Shown in pieces: positions 6,563-6,868 of a DNA stretch of 6,868 bases. The position numbers and the translations under genes are program-made. This DNA is from Lachnospiraceae bacterium. GTDB taxonomy: Bacteria; Bacillota_A; Clostridia; Lachnospirales; Lachnospiraceae. The notes under the pieces are model-generated. The model did no database searches. It was not told the origin of the DNA and saw only the letters and a program-made list of their open reading frames with translations. The DNA is taken from positions 1 through 6,868 of the forward strand of contig JAGATU010000082.1 of assembly GCA_017621115.1 (NCBI GenBank), in the 5' to 3' direction. Numbering within the stretch: the first letter of the stretch is position 1; every line of letters starts with the position of its first letter.

Positions 6563-6868
6563 TTAGATTCCGTATGCATCAACGTCTTCCTGTGTAATTG
6601 TAGAAGCGTCAAATCCCTTTTCATCCATGATGATTGTCTTTTCAGCGATTGTTCCGCCGCTTTCAAGAGTCTTGATGATTTCATCAATATAAGAAGCCTG
6701 GAATGGGTTACACTGTCCGTCATAGTTCCAGTTTCCTGCTAATAATTCTTCTAATGCCCACTTGTTGCAGTCAAATCCCATAACAACTACGTCGCCGTTA
6801 ACACCGTGAGAGATGTTAGCTTTGTCAAGAGCTGCTACAGCACCCTTAGCCATATCGTCGTTTTCAGC
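6563..6868 (-). CDS. ytfQ: Sugar ABC transporter substrate-binding protein, C-terminal 101 residues (cut by window edge)
   Basis: The extracytoplasmic receptor that captures the sugar and hands it to the permeases; in Gram-positives such proteins are lipid-anchored, but the signal region lies outside the window. The 101 visible residues end at TAA (6563-6565). Seen: ENDDMAKGAVAAL near the visible start, the family's conserved N-D-D-M turn lining the sugar pocket, then VVVMGFD, the beta-strand ending in a ligand-contacting Asp typical of type-1 sugar-binding proteins (LacI/galactose-binding fold), and a final helix ending in AYGI. First position in the operon and the YtfR/YtfT/YjfF partners point to a YtfQ-like protein, for which the known E. 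coli ligand is galactofuranose. The tail differs from E. coli YtfQ in detail (for example a WNYDGQCNPF loop), so the symbol and ligand are tentative, while the binding-protein family is secure. Confidence 0.8.
   Translation of the reverse strand, partial: AENDDMAKGAVAALDKANISHGVNGDVVVMGFDCNKWALEELLAGNWNYDGQCNPFQASYIDEIIKTLESGGTIAEKTIIMDEKGFDASTITQEDVDAYGI

Noticed and set aside
1..6868. CRISPR array, tRNA, rRNA, transposase or phage genes
   Set aside because: No regularly spaced direct repeats, cloverleaf, rRNA-like or transposase-like sequence was seen; nearly all bases belong to six conserved genes.

Overview
All genes lie on the minus strand, so transcription runs from high to low coordinates. 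The proteins look like those of a low-to-moderate GC Gram-positive anaerobe of class Clostridia, most likely a Lachnospiraceae gut bacterium. The grounds are strong AGGAGG-type ribosome binding sites, a Bacillus/Clostridium-type LexA box, the uvrB-uvrA gene order and the style of the sugar transporter. The taxonomic call is inference; no search was run.

Region A (6868 down to 2683) is a sugar ABC importer operon. In transcription order it holds the C-terminal end of a substrate-binding protein (cut by the window edge), a double-domain ATPase, and two membrane permeases. Having one fused ATPase and two different permeases, with family-specific motifs in each, matches the YtfQ-YtfR-YtfT-YjfF (galactofuranose) type. 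A terminator-like hairpin sits between the binding-protein gene and the ATPase gene and probably lowers expression of the downstream genes relative to the binding protein. ATPase and first permease share one base; the two permeases are separated by one base. A clear rho-independent terminator closes the operon.

Region B (2682 down to 1) is the nucleotide excision repair pair uvrB-uvrA. uvrB has its own extended -10 promoter, abutted by a palindromic LexA (SOS) box. uvrB is complete (669 aa); only the first 136 residues of uvrA are in the window. The 160-base gap between them holds a large nested inverted repeat of about 130 bases that looks like a small mobile or dispersed intergenic element and not a terminator.

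The gene content is ordinary for this kind of organism. No clearly new system is visible. The items worth a second look are non-coding: the uvrB-uvrA inverted-repeat element, the LexA-controlled promoter, and the attenuator with a possible competing fold before the ATPase gene.
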